64,000 nt of DNA. Source: Psilocybe azurescens. Its lineage: Eukaryota > Basidiomycota > Agaricomycetes > Agaricales > Agrocybaceae. The DNA is taken from NCBI GenBank assembly GCA_023853785.1, contig JAJIRX010000675.1:1-64000 (forward strand). The letters are read 5' to 3'. Shown here one piece after another: positions 1 to 11,509 of the stretch (positions within the stretch are counted from its first letter, which is position 1; each line of letters begins with the position of its first letter). The notes under the pieces are model-generated. The model did no database searches. It saw only the letters and a program-made list of their open reading frames with translations, and was not told where the DNA came from. A program made the position numbers and the translations under genes.

Positions 1-2859
1 CTCTCATTCGGATCCGAATGTTTTGCGACTTGCTGCCCTGGCCTCCTTAAGGAGTGTCCTGTCAGATGCAATGACGGTACAGAGTAGATGTGACTCGTTC
101 TCAGGCAGGATTTCAAATGCGGAAGCGATGCTCCTTGATAAAAGAGCGCGCTCAGCAATTTGGTACCAGCATAACTACCCATTCTCAAACCTCAGCCTTG
201 TCGAGTTTATGGCGGCTGTCACTCTGGAAAAATACGGGGTGGCTTGGCTCTTATGGGCCAAGCCGTCAACAATCTTGCAAACGCAGGTCTAGCATTCACC
301 AACCTCGTTCAATCGGGATCATTCAGGCCTCTGCTCGAGCCATATCACATTACTTTTATCACCAAGGATGAGCTTCGGAAACTCAGTACAGAACAGATAC
401 AGCGGGCCACCTCCATCGATGTGGATGCAAGTTCCATATTCTCGTTAGGCATAGGAGGCAAAGAGCGGGCTGGTGCTTACTGGGTTGTTATTATATGGGC
501 AGCAGGGCAACAGATACGAAAGCGACTCGGGCTGCCACCAAAGCACTTTCACGTCACACTTTCCTCCGCCGACATTCACGACGTTGATAAGGGTGTCGCA
601 TCTCTGATATCTGGACAGTCCCCGATAGCTCCTAGTGCTGAAGCTTTGGACCATACGATATTCACCTTACATCATTTTGCCCAATACAACGAAGCAAAAG
701 ATTACTGCTCAAGACTCATTCTTGCCGACCCAGCCAGTCACAAGGGATTTCTTCGAATGGGGGATGCATGCCTAGCAGGCGGGTCGTATAAATTCGCAAT
801 GCTTTCCTATGCATGCGCATACCAACGGTCTGGAGACGAAAAGGTCAAAACCTACTGCATGAAGAAGTTAGCCGAGTGTTCGAAAGAGACAGAATGGGGT
901 CTTGTCTTTCAGGAGAACGAAATTGCTCAAATTGAAGGCTTTCCAGAAATATCATCCTTCCTTTTAAAACCTTGGGCGCAAACCTTGCAGGAAAATCTCA
1001 GCGAACAAGGAATAACTCCTTCCCTTCTTTTAGAACCGAGGCAATCGTTATTCATTCCTGCTACTATCAAATCAGCTCTGAAACCGGAGTTCTACAAACT
1101 ACCTCGATTCTTCCGTTGGCTCATTCCGTATCATCTTGCAATCATGTCGACGCCGCGAAATGAAGATGACATTAATGCTCTTGCTTCCGCTCCGCTGTGT
1201 ATTCGGCATATTTTAACTTTGACAGAAGAGCAGCCCTTGCACGCCTCTTGGTTCCACGGCAAATCCATATCCAATACTTTCTTACCTGTGACAAACATGC
1301 ACCCACCTTCAATAGAGCAGATGGATCTTGTTATGAGGTTATTTGATGATCAGGATAAGCTGCCCATGCTGGTCCATTGCGGCGGCGGAAAGGGACGTGC
1401 CGGGACGGTCGCGGCGTGTTATTTAGCTGCGTTTGGTTTCAACAAACCTCGGTACGAACAAGATCATCCAGAGCTCACAGCAGTGAAGCCATATCTTCTC
1501 TTCGCGCTCTGCGCCCCGGAAGTTTGGAAACATCGCGGCAAGAGGAATTCATGTCAAAATGGTGCAGCACGATATGGAAGCGACAATCCGTGTACCCAGA
1601 TATCCCTTCGGAGCCCCTACCCTCTTCGATGGAGGTGGAAGGGACTTTGACACCGGACAGTGATCTCTTCGTTTTAGTCGGTCTTCCTGGATCTGGAAAA
1701 TCTTGGTTTTCCAAGTCGTTAATCTCTAGAGATCCATTAAAATGGGTGCACATATCACAAGACGAGTCGAGAAGTCGAGAAGCATGCGAGACAGAAATAG
1801 GAAGGACGCCAAGGGGCAAACGCGTTCTCCTAGATCGATGTAACACCTCTGCCGCAGATAGGAAAGTCTGGCTCGAGCTGGCGTCGAATTGGTGTGTATC
1901 TCCTGTATGCATTTGGTTCGACTACAATCAGGAGTTGTGTACTTCTCGTGCGCAGATGCGCGCAGGACACCCTACACTTCCTCCAGGCAGCCGCGTGCGG
2001 AATGCGGTAGACCAGATGCAGAAGATCTTCGTCAAACCGACGTTGAAAGAAAGGTTCAAGGCCATTATCACCGTTCGCTCCTTCGCTGCAGCAGCAGAAG
2101 CTGTACTTAGGCTATCCACCCCCGTCTCGATACTCAAATTCCCGCGAACGCCCCATTTGATCAATCTGGGAGCGGCGACCTCTGATGATGTTCATACTGA
2201 CGTGTCTGCATTTGCCAATGTCGTATCAGGTCATGCAGTCATCACGGAGAAGATCGACCGGGGCGAATATGGGAATCTCGCTCTCTTCCGACCGGTCGCG
2301 CATACTTGTCCAGAACAGATCTCATTATGTTAACTCGGCCACCCATGAACAGTTTAGGAAACTTGGGCTATGGATTGAGAGACATGACAAAGAACTGCGA
2401 CACATCCTGGACCGTGATCCTTACTTCCCTGAAAGGTATATACTATACGGAGAGTGGATGTATGCGACGCATTCCATCCCTTACACCCATCTTCCAGATT
2501 ACTTCATCGCTTATGATCTCTTCGACCGGAGTATGAAGACCTGGGCGGACACTGCAGTTTTACACGGGCTATTGGATGGAACCTCGATATCGACTGTGCC
2601 GATAATCCATGAAGGACCGATGCCAACCGACACTGAACTTTTGCAGATGATTCAACAGCCTTCGAAGTTCTATGATGGCCGGGTGGAGGGCGTGTATGTA
2701 AAGATTGAAATCAACCAATCTGTGAAGCTGCGTGGAAAAATTGTTCGTAGTGATTTCATTGCTGGAAACGAGCATTGGACTAGAGGCGCGCTTCGAGTGA
2801 ATGGACTGCAACTTAACATCGACGGCTTTGCTGATGCCATCACCCCTTATAACGCATAG
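1..2859 (+). CDS. Swiss-Army-Knife-type RNA repair protein: 2H phosphoesterase + PTP-like phosphatase + P-loop kinase + RNA ligase (5' partial)
   Basis: The reading frame is already open at the left edge, so the N-terminus lies outside the window. Domains in order: a 2H phosphoesterase with both HxT motifs (HIT near nt 346, HVT near nt 550); a TPR-like linker (about nt 650-900); a cysteine phosphatase loop HCGGGKGRAG (nt 1376-1405); a P-loop kinase with GLPGSGKS (nt 1681-1704); and an RNA ligase with motif I EKID followed by GANMGISL, later YFIAYDLFD and EGVYVKIE. This layout matches the fungal SAK RNA repair family, which is expected to heal and seal cleaved RNA ends (family knowledge). The frame shifts by one base near 236-239, 1481-1484 and 2258-2259. 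Each join restores a conserved motif, so I read these as sequence errors, although decay is possible. The HET gene follows 256 bp downstream on the same strand. Confidence 0.8.
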
Positions 2860-3115
2860 ACTGGGGAAGTATATACCGAGAAGGGTCCGATTGTAAGAAC
2901 CTGTGACTTTATTTAATATTATGCCATGCCATGCACTAAATGGAAACATTTCTCCTTTTGAATCAGATAAGATCGGATATGAATACATCACCACCAGCAG
3001 TAGGCCTATCGATGCGAGCTGGCTGTCATACGCGGTTATTTTAGATGACCCCACTGCATGAGCGGCGAGGCGTTTCTTACAATTTGCTTTCATCTGCAAA
3101 CGCACACCCGTAGCC

Positions 3116-4870
3116 ATGCGACGTCTTATCGATGCAAAAACAATGGTGGTGAAGGAGTTCTGGAATGAGGTTCCCGTGTATGCGATCCTTTCTCATACCT
3201 GGGGGACGAAGAGGTCACATTGCAGGAGATGAAAGCACACGAGACGATGTCGGCCGTAGTCGAGCGAAAGAAAGGCTTCGCAAAAATCAAGAAAACATGC
3301 GAGCAGGCTCTCCTCGATGGGTTCAGCTACGTCTGGGTCGACACCTGCTGCATCGATAAAACCAGCAGCAGCGAGCTCTCCGAGGCTATCAACTCCATGT
3401 ACAAGTGGTACCAAGAAGCAGAGGTCTGCTATGCGTACCTGGTGGACGTCTCAGCCAGCCAGAACGCTTTCGATGCCGACTCCCAGTTCCGTAAATGCAG
3501 ATGGTTCAAGAGAGGGTGGACACTGCAGGAGCTGATTGCGCCTCTGACTGTGGTGTTTTACGACAAAGACTGGGTGGAGATTGGGACGAAATCTAGTCTG
3601 CGAGCGGTCATCACACAGGTTACGAATATTAGCAAGCAGGTGCTGCTAGTCAACCATCCCGGGGAAATCAGCATCGCAGCGAGGATGTCATGGGTATCGA
3701 ACAGAGTGACAACAAGGATAGAGGATATGGCGTATTGTTTGCTCGGGTTATTTGGGATCAATATGCCCATTTTGTACGGGGAGGGCGAGGGTGCATTCAC
3801 CAGGTTACAGCGGGAGATAATAGCGACATCGGACGATCATACCATTTTTGCCTGGGTTGGAGGTCAAGGTGGCGCCGGAGCAGCAGGGTTACTTGCAAAA
3901 TCCCCATCAGCATTTGCACAATCTTCGCACCTGGCGCATATAAAGGTAGACAAGAACAGATCTCCCTACAATATCACCAACGTGGGGCTCTCGATCGAGC
4001 TTCCGCTCAAGTCGGTTGGTCCACTGACAAACCAGTACAAGGCCCTCCTTAATTGCACGAACGACTCTGCCACGATGTACGGCATCTACCTGAATAAAGA
4101 CAAGGAGGGACAGTATGTGCGAACACGCACCACGGAGCTTTTTACCGACATCGAACAAAATCAATACAAACGAGAGAGAATATATATCAAAGAGCCAGTG
4201 CCGTCCCGCTTTGATGTTAACCAATGGATGCGACCCCGCGCTAATTATCAATTCCTCGTCAAGAAACTACCCAGCGCCCAAATCGATGGTTTTGCGGCGG
4301 TACAGTTTTATTCCAATTCCAATGATAATAAGGCGGCCCGGTTGGATCCAGGAATCCAACTCGCCGGGTGTCGTCCTGCATCGCCTAACACTGCCAGGTA
4401 GCGGCTCTTCAGGCGGATTTCTCGTCGAGAGTCAAAGCGGTCCGTACGAACGATTCGTCGTCATGCTGGGCGTACACAACTATAATGTCTGGTGCGACAT
4501 TGTCACCAACATCTCGCCGTCAGACAAGCTCGAAACGGTCGCCAAGTCATATTACATTGACGATGGTGGAACGATGCTCTGGGAGAACCGTGATCGACTC
4601 TGCAAACGCTTGACCCTGTACGACAAATATGTCTTTGTGGCCGCCCGCAAAGGTGTCCTCAATAACTTCGATTACCAATATCTTGTTGACGTTACCATTA
4701 CCGCCAGTGCGCCACCCAACGTTTCTGCCGGTGGCTTTGGTGGCCTCGATATGGTAATGCCTCAAGCAGCCTACCGATTCCAGATCATCTATGAATACCA
4801 CGATTGGGAGGTTGTAGAACTTACTGCATTTGACTCCATTGCCTGGCAGCGCCAAAAGACAAATCACTAA
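3116..4870 (+). CDS. HET-domain (heterokaryon incompatibility type) protein
   Basis: The protein opens with the N-terminal pattern of basidiomycete HET proteins: MRRLIDAKT, then PVYAILSHTWG, then YVWVDTCCIDK near 3330 and RGWTLQELIAP near 3510-3545. MAYCLLGLFGINMPILYGEG (3727-3786) and AFTRLQREII follow. These mark the full HET domain. The C-terminal ~300 residues are the variable, probably sensor or effector, tail and end with VMLGVHNYNVWCDIVTNI. HET proteins act in fungal allorecognition and regulated cell death (family knowledge); the role of this one is unknown. Two one-base shifts break the frame: a short G run at 3201-3205 inside HTWGDEEV, and near TT at 4342-4343. The ATG at 3116 is chosen because it gives the canonical HET start. 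No intron is needed. Confidence 0.85.
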
Positions 4871-5290
4871 CACTGGCACTCAAAAACAGCGGGATCTCTG
4901 GTATTATGGTTTTACGTGACCAGAAAACCAATGTGTGGGTGGCAGTTCTGCTCGGCGTACACAACTATAAGCCGTGGTCGGACGTGATTCCAAATATCAA
5001 AAACCAGCCAGGAGAGGCAAACAAAATCAGGGGACTCCGTATTATTCGGGAGGGCCCGGTAACAGGAACCATAGGTTGTGGGATTGGGACATGGATTGCA
5101 AGGTGTCGTTTTCCAGGAATCTCTCTGTCAGGGTGACAACCACGGTGCCTGTGGAGAATGCGTTTTTGACGAGAATCGTGAGGGGTATGTAGGCTGTCAA
5201 CCATCCGCAAACCAATTGACCCTGTTCGTAAATTACTCAGAACGCAAACGCCGTGCTATTAAGTGGAGGGTTTCCATGTGCGCTTGATTT
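4871..5290 (+). pseudogene. Remnant of a second HET-protein C-terminal tail
   Basis: Directly after the HET stop codon lies a decayed, shifted copy of its own C-terminal region. AVLLGVHNYKPWSDVIPNI (about 4940-5000) parallels VMLGVHNYNVWCDIVTNI in the gene upstream, and LWDWDMDCKVSFSRNLSVRV followed by TTTVPVENAFLTRIV occurs further on in another frame. No N-terminal HET domain accompanies it. It looks like the leftover of a tandem duplicate or of an unequal exchange between HET tails. It could alternatively be a lost 3' extension of the intact gene. Confidence 0.6.
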
Positions 5291-5885
5291 GATACCCTCA
5301 TTAACTGCATGAATTGAAGATATTTACCACATACGAGATTTTTCCCTTTAATGACTTCAGGTTTGACTGAAGGGTTAATAGCTTTAATGGCGGATTCAAA
5401 CTTGGGTTTGAGTTCGATATTACGACTTTCATCGTACTGAAGCTAGTAGATCATCGACACCTGTTTCCGGAATTCGCTTTAAGATTTGGCGTATGACATA
5501 TAAACGTTCATCTGAATCAACTAATTGTTGTACACCGCTACTTATTGGGGTCACTGAAGACGTAAATTTCGGTAAGATATTTTTACTACCATTAATTTCT
5601 GACACCTTTCCATCGAATAAATGCAACATATTGGTATTAAATTCAGTAATTTCATGGAGGACAGGAAAAGTATAGCAAATTAAGAGAGTATAGTATCCAA
5701 TTTGTAGCAAAAATCAACTCTATACACAGAAATCCGGGGAAAAAGTGGACGCCACACACTGAAAGGAGTATTACAAGATATCGAGATAGCTGAATAGAAT
5801 TACAGAGCTGTATCGGCAGTTGGAATGCATTCGGAAACAAGAGAACAGAGAGAAGAGTCAAGAAGGTTGGCAACGACCTTAGCGT
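5291..5885 (-). other. AT-rich stretch with an unidentified coding-like fragment
   Basis: On the minus strand 5710-5429 is open for 93 codons (internal pieces VLHEITEFNTNMLHLFDGK and LVDSDERLYVIRQILKRIPE). After a one-frame step it continues as QYDESRNIELKPKFESAIKA and INPSVKPEVIKGKNLV down to about 5335. The composition is more AT-rich than in neighbouring genes. I recognise no family. It may be a fragment of a foreign or repeated element, or a decayed gene, lying in the 3' flank of the Raptor gene. Confidence 0.3.
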
Positions 5886-8800
5886 TCATGTCAGTCCACA
5901 GCCTATAATTCTCACTAAAGTAACATATTAGGAACTTCAAAAGATTCTTGAAGATGGGTCAAGCTTACCACAACCATCCGGACCACCACTAGCATATAAC
6001 ATTTGGGTGGGGTGGAAAACAAGTGAACTGGATCTTGGGAAGAAAGGCGAAGGAAGGCCACGAACAGGGGAGATATAAGACCTGTAGTGACACTGAAGGC
6101 AGAGAGAGGCGAGGGTTTGTTAAGGGAGTGCACGACAATCCGTTGGGCTTTCCAATGTAGCGGAGAGATAGATGAATTCCTAAAAGAGACGAGTTGCTTA
6201 GGTATAAAGATACTATACAGTAATAGGTGGTAACGTACGCAGCGAACACATTAGAGATCGGATGGACGTCGAAGGCGGAAAGTCCATCTGGATGGATATT
6301 CCAAGTTCTAGTCGCGTAGTCAGAGCTACGTAAATCAAATAGTTTCACTTCGCCGTCAATCCTAAAGGTGAGAAATGTGTTAGCGTCAAAGTGGTTGATA
6401 TCAACTATAGCAGAAGCGTACCCGGCAGACAAAAGTTGTCCACTCAAAGTTGGATGCCATCTGACATTCTGGACCCAAGACGTGTGGTCAGAATAGGTTC
6501 GGACAATAGCGTCGTCATCCTCTAGACGGCCATCGAACACTTTGACTACGCCATCAGCGAAGCCTGCCACAAACGTTTTCGAGGATCCAACATCGTGCGC
6601 AATAGAAGTAACAGGGCTGTCGGAGTTGGTATCCAAATCCTAACATACCATGAATGACATTTGAGAAAAAGAACAGAAAACAGGCGCACTAGTCCTTGTT
6701 GCTCGGTGGAAGCATCCCAAACTTTAATCACTCGCGAATCGCCTCCAACCAGTAAAGAGCCACCGGACTGCTTCCAGTCCATGACAAGTCCACTTCCTTG
6801 GCGCGATTGGACAATTTCATTGAGACCTCTGAAGGCGCTGACCATTTGGAGAGGTCCTTGTTCTAAGGTAGGATCATAGTTGCGATACAGACGAACAATT
6901 CCATCCGCTGCGATGTGGACAAAAGAGGTTAAACAAAGCGCGTCGAAAAGAAAACTCGAAACGTACCGGAGCCTGTCACAATGATCCCGCCAATTTCTTG
7001 ATTGATGATATGGAGTCCGGTGATACTTGTTCCGCGAGGATTACCGTTGCAGAAGTAATTGAGACGTTTGCGAGTGTTCCAATCCCAAACACTAAATCAT
7101 GTAAAAAAAAGCAAGATTGACATGGTAAAATAGTCACATACCTGATCATATCGTGCTCGTTTGCGATTACAAGGTGTTTGTCGTATGAATGGAAAGCCAT
7201 TGTCATGGGATGACCTGAAACAGTCAATGTGGCCACAGGACGATCCCAGCGGTGATTTTCTATGAAATTTCAGATTCAGCCAGAGAATTTGACAATAATT
7301 GAATAGCATACCGGCCAACGGAGCTTGAGCATCAGTTTCTTTTGTGACTTGATCATTCCGCAGTTGTCTCCAAACCTGATAATTATATTGGATACTACCA
7401 GGTTCATCGGCTTCAGTTTGCTATTGTGATAAATCAGTCACAACAGTTCGAGAAAGAGAAAGTAGCGCGTACGAACCCTCATTTGTGGTTCTTTGAAGTA
7501 TTCGGCACACCAATCATAAAAGTGCTTTTCAGAGGAAGACAATCTCGGATCCCTGCACCGGTGCCAATGCCCAGAATGACGCTGCTGTTGGTTGAATCCA
7601 TCGAGAATGTACTATTGCTTGGGCTGGGCAGCGACCCACGTCCGCCATGGTTTCTGTGGTTGTAGCCCATCCTCCTACGAGCCCTCAGGCGCTCCATATC
7701 CTCCTCCATGAGTGCCTCCATGACGTCGCAAGCCAAGAAATCCATAGGAGGTTGCGACTCCAACTCGTTATGGCGCGGTGGCGACCCGTCATATTCCGAA
7801 TTAACTTGTCTGACGGACGGAGGTCGTGAATAGGGAGAGGTATATTTGGCGAGATTCATGTTGGGGGGAAGGAGGCCGGGAAACGTCGACCAATTCGTGG
7901 TGTTGATGATCAGAGCGCAATTGACTAGGTAGCAAGGTGCTTGCTAAACTAGGCGACGAACGCCCATCTTCGGAGTGGGGAAGGCAATGCCGCCTGCGAG
8001 CACTTTCAGCGCGTTGGCAAAGGATGATGTCCGCTTGATGGTTGAAGCCATGCCACCGACGAGAGTTGTCGCCACGCTGTCATTGCGGGACAGACCTGGA
8101 CGCTCGCTGCCAGGAGATGGAGGCACTTGATGGCTGAGGTTAGGTGACGATTGTAGCGATGACACTCGTGTCCTCGGGTTATTTGGCTTTGGCGACCCTC
8201 GTTTATCGTAAGGCGATATCGGCGCGCTATTAAGTGAAGAAGAATCCATGCGAGTGAAGGGTGACTCCAAGAGCAGAGCCATAATATAGTCGACAATAGT
8301 TTGAGCGTTGGTCGCGACTTCTTCGTAGGGATCAACAGACAAATCTAACAGCAAAACGAAGATGGTGAAAAAGGACGACAACACAACACGATATTCTTCT
8401 CTCTTTTCATCCTCGTCACCGAATGCTTCCAGCCAATCCGCCACTGCCTGATTAGTCACATCCTCATCATAGAAGTACGAGGTATGGCCCGCGGTCTGGG
8501 ACCGCCATCTCCTGTCTTCTTCCCAATACAGCCACGCGCAGACCACAAAATATCCCCTCCATTCTTTGACCAAACAACTGATTAGCACAAGGAGTTCTTT
8601 TCGGCACATAGGACTCGCGTCGTCCTTGATGGCTAGAGTAGCACCAGTGACAACGGCCACTTCCATTTTGAAATGTGTGAATTCATCGAGATGTTGCATT
8701 TTTCCAGACCCTCCGCCGCCTTGCTTGTTAGGATCTGCGGAGCCACTAGCACCCAAGAATGTGCCGAGTGCGTAGAGAGCCGCCGCACGAACTTCCGCTG

Positions 8801-11089
8801 AAACGTCAGAAAGAGTGGTTACTAGCTTGTCCTGGGTCCCTCTGTCGACACCCCACACCTTGATCTCGTCGTTGCCGTCCCATAATTGTGCAATGCAAAG
8901 GGTAGTCCATTGCCGCAAAAGGAAGTCTGACTCTTCCAAAAGCTCATAGCAATTATCGAACACTCTTTCGTGCAAGCAGGCCATTTGCCCATGAGGAAAG
9001 TCTCGAGCAATGGACGCCAGAATGAAAGAACACATGGCCTTGTGTTCAGAACTATTAGGCAGGTTGTCCTCGTTTCTAATGCTCAGTATGTTTGAAAAAT
9101 ATTTGAAGCCTTGGGTATTGTACAAGTCGGTTTGGACAGAAGAATCGACTGCAATGATTCGGGCCCAAATGAATATCAAAACTGGTCGAAGGTCTTGCCC
9201 GGCAGCTTGCAGCAATTTTGAGATGTATGGGAAGATACCAATTGTTAGAACCAAGTGTACGGCCCATGGCCCTAAGTCGACAAATTGTGATAGAAGAATC
9301 AGAGCTCGGAGTCGATGGGGTTGCGAAAGGAGGACCTGCAAGACAATAGGCAATTGGTCGGGGGGCTTGCGAGGAACGAGATGTCGGTCTGAAGCATGGT
9401 CTTGGTCGCTAGGTTGACTTTGTGTGTTGCTAGTATCACCAGGAAGCTGTGGCAGAGATAACGGACCCCTTCTTGTTAAAGCCGAACCACCCCGGGATAT
9501 CCAGACCTCAAATGCAGTCAACTGGTCAGCGAAAAAGCGGCTGGGCACGTAGACATATGGCTTCTCGGGCGGTTTAACAGTACCTGATGGATCGTCTCGG
9601 GTCGTTTGCCCAATCCGACCCGGCACTGTCCCTGTACTTGGAAGGACGCTAGTGCCCGGTTTAGTTAAAAGATCCGGTAGCTGGCGTAAGCAAGCGTCTA
9701 CTGCGAGATCCCATGTCGCCCATAGAGGATGTGTATTAGTAGCTGGAAGTGGTGGGTACGTATGTGGCGTGCAATGGTAGTCTTTCATGATCCGCTCCGC
9801 AAGGAGAAAGTTGCGGAAAAGGGAGGCAATGAGCAAATCGCACCGGTATAATCTTGTGAAGGTCTCTCGAGAAAAGGTGGTCCATGCAATCGTATCAGTG
9901 ATTGCAGTAAAGATCCAGTTCAATTCTCCCAGAGGGGTACGCCGATCTTTGAGGTCTCCCGGAAGCTGTGTGACCATATCTTGTGTGATGTTGTTCGGTA
10001 GCTGGTGATTCATGATGAAGAACCGCAAAGCAATATCGATTGGCGAGGTTAAACATGCCGTGAACACATCAGCTGGGAGTTCTGGACAAGTTGGAAGAGT
10101 TTCATTAGCACCGCAGGCAGCAAGTTGCAACGAGTTCATCATGGGTTGAGCTCCCTCTGGAAACCCGCCGTGTGCAGTGATGACTTCGTGATCTCTTCTT
10201 TCAGCGAATATATTGAAATTGTGTAGAAGATTTCCCGCAGCTGAGCAATCCCAGATATAGACACCTGGAGATCCAATCCATCCTTGGACTTCCTGGATGG
10301 AAATAGGAATATATTGTGTGTAGTCCTTGTTGAAGCACCATAACTCCCCGCTTGCAGTTGGTTTAGGTACTCCGTGTCCATTATAGTAGAATACAACGGC
10401 ATCATCCTTCGACTGTTTACGCAGTGCCATGCAGAAGCGCCGGAGATCGTCGATTTCAGGGTCAAGTATGGGTTTATAGGAAATCTTGGTGCTGAGACCT
10501 TCGAATTGATGCTGCAGATTTGTTCCTATTGCCTCCAGAGCTTTCTTCGACGGCATTGAGTGTGGATCGACCCAACACTCTAGAACCGCGCACGGGTTGG
10601 TCTTGACGATATCAGGAGGGTCAACATCGATGTTCAAACAGAGAATAAGTGCTGCATTGGATGTTTTCAGTTTTCCAGGGGCAGAACCACGCCAAGGGGT
10701 ATTTTTGGATGACCATGGAGGACCAGGTGTTGGGTTTCCACAGGTAAGGTGACGTTTTCCAGACCAGTAAGGAACGGCTGGGGCTTCGGGAGTCGTTTCA
10801 ATCGAGGCAGTAACTCGACCTTCTGGACTGCGACGACCATTCGGACCTCGTGATCGATGAGCCTGAGATCTTGAAGATGGATCAGAACGAGAGGTCGAGC
10901 GAAAGTCCCTTTCTGTGTCGGAATCGGAACTCGCTGTTCGCTCAAGGCTAGCGCCATTCACGCGAGGCCAACGTGTGGTGCCTGGGCTGATATCATCAAA
11001 TATTCAGGCAATGTTCTTCGTGCTAACTGACCTGTCGTGAACTTGGGCCCATTGCTCCGAGGAGGTGCTTGCTGGTGACTCGTACTCAT
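5886..11089 (-). CDS. kog1: Raptor / Kog1, TORC1 scaffold subunit
   Basis: Large protein of roughly 1,450 residues. The N-terminal part carries the caspase-like Raptor domain: AVVFYYNGHGVPKPTASGEL, then GVYIWDCSAAGNLLHNF. A long helical HEAT-like middle follows (7944-9600), and a C-terminal WD40 propeller occupies 5886-7480 over several short exons (for example GLVMDWKQSGGSLLVGGD and WVQNVRWHPTLSG). Raptor presents substrates to TOR kinase in TORC1 (family knowledge). The start at 11089 adds a first exon beginning MSTSHQQAPPRSNGPKFTT, spliced over an intron at about 10985-11034 to GTTRWPRVNGAS; an in-frame ATG at 10961 is the alternative. The frame is interrupted near 7952, 7863-7868 and 7518-7521, the last inside the conserved STFYDWCAEYFKEPQMR. 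All three are homopolymer-type shifts, so I treat the gene as intact. It ends DGCVRIIGCGLT. Confidence 0.93.
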
Positions 11090-11509
11090 AATTCCAGATA
11101 ACACCCGTTCCAAGCTTCCAACTCAATCTTCGCAACAAGACGCCGCAGTGTACGCTGCAAAACCCGAAAATCAGTTAAAATTACGTGGATAGCAGAAAGT
11201 GGGACAGATGGTATGACTTTACCGATAGAAGGGCGCAGAATTCAGAAATGAAGGAAGAACTCAAGTCAGTCCAAGGGGGACAGTGACAGGAATTATCCAA
11301 GTCCGATTATGGAAGACAGGGCCGAATATGGATTGGCTGTTTGTTTGTGTAAACACTCACCTTTTCGCTAAACCAACTCATCCTGAACGACTCTAATAAT
11401 CTATGGCTTTGATTTCTCTATAATTCGCAATTGATACCCACATAAAGGTAGACTGTAAAGTCTAGAATTGAAATACCAGATAGATTGGCCTTCTCCAACC
11501 TATTCCACC
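11090..11509. promoter_or_regulatory. Divergent promoter region between kog1 and dynactin
   Basis: About 420 bp separate the start codons of two genes pointing away from each other, so both promoters must lie here. I see no clear TATA box at either side and no repeat structure. Assignment rests on gene orientation only. Confidence 0.55.

Noticed and set aside
10961..10963. ATG at 10961 as Raptor start
   Set aside because: An upstream exon starting at 11089 splices in frame and gives a longer plausible N-terminus.
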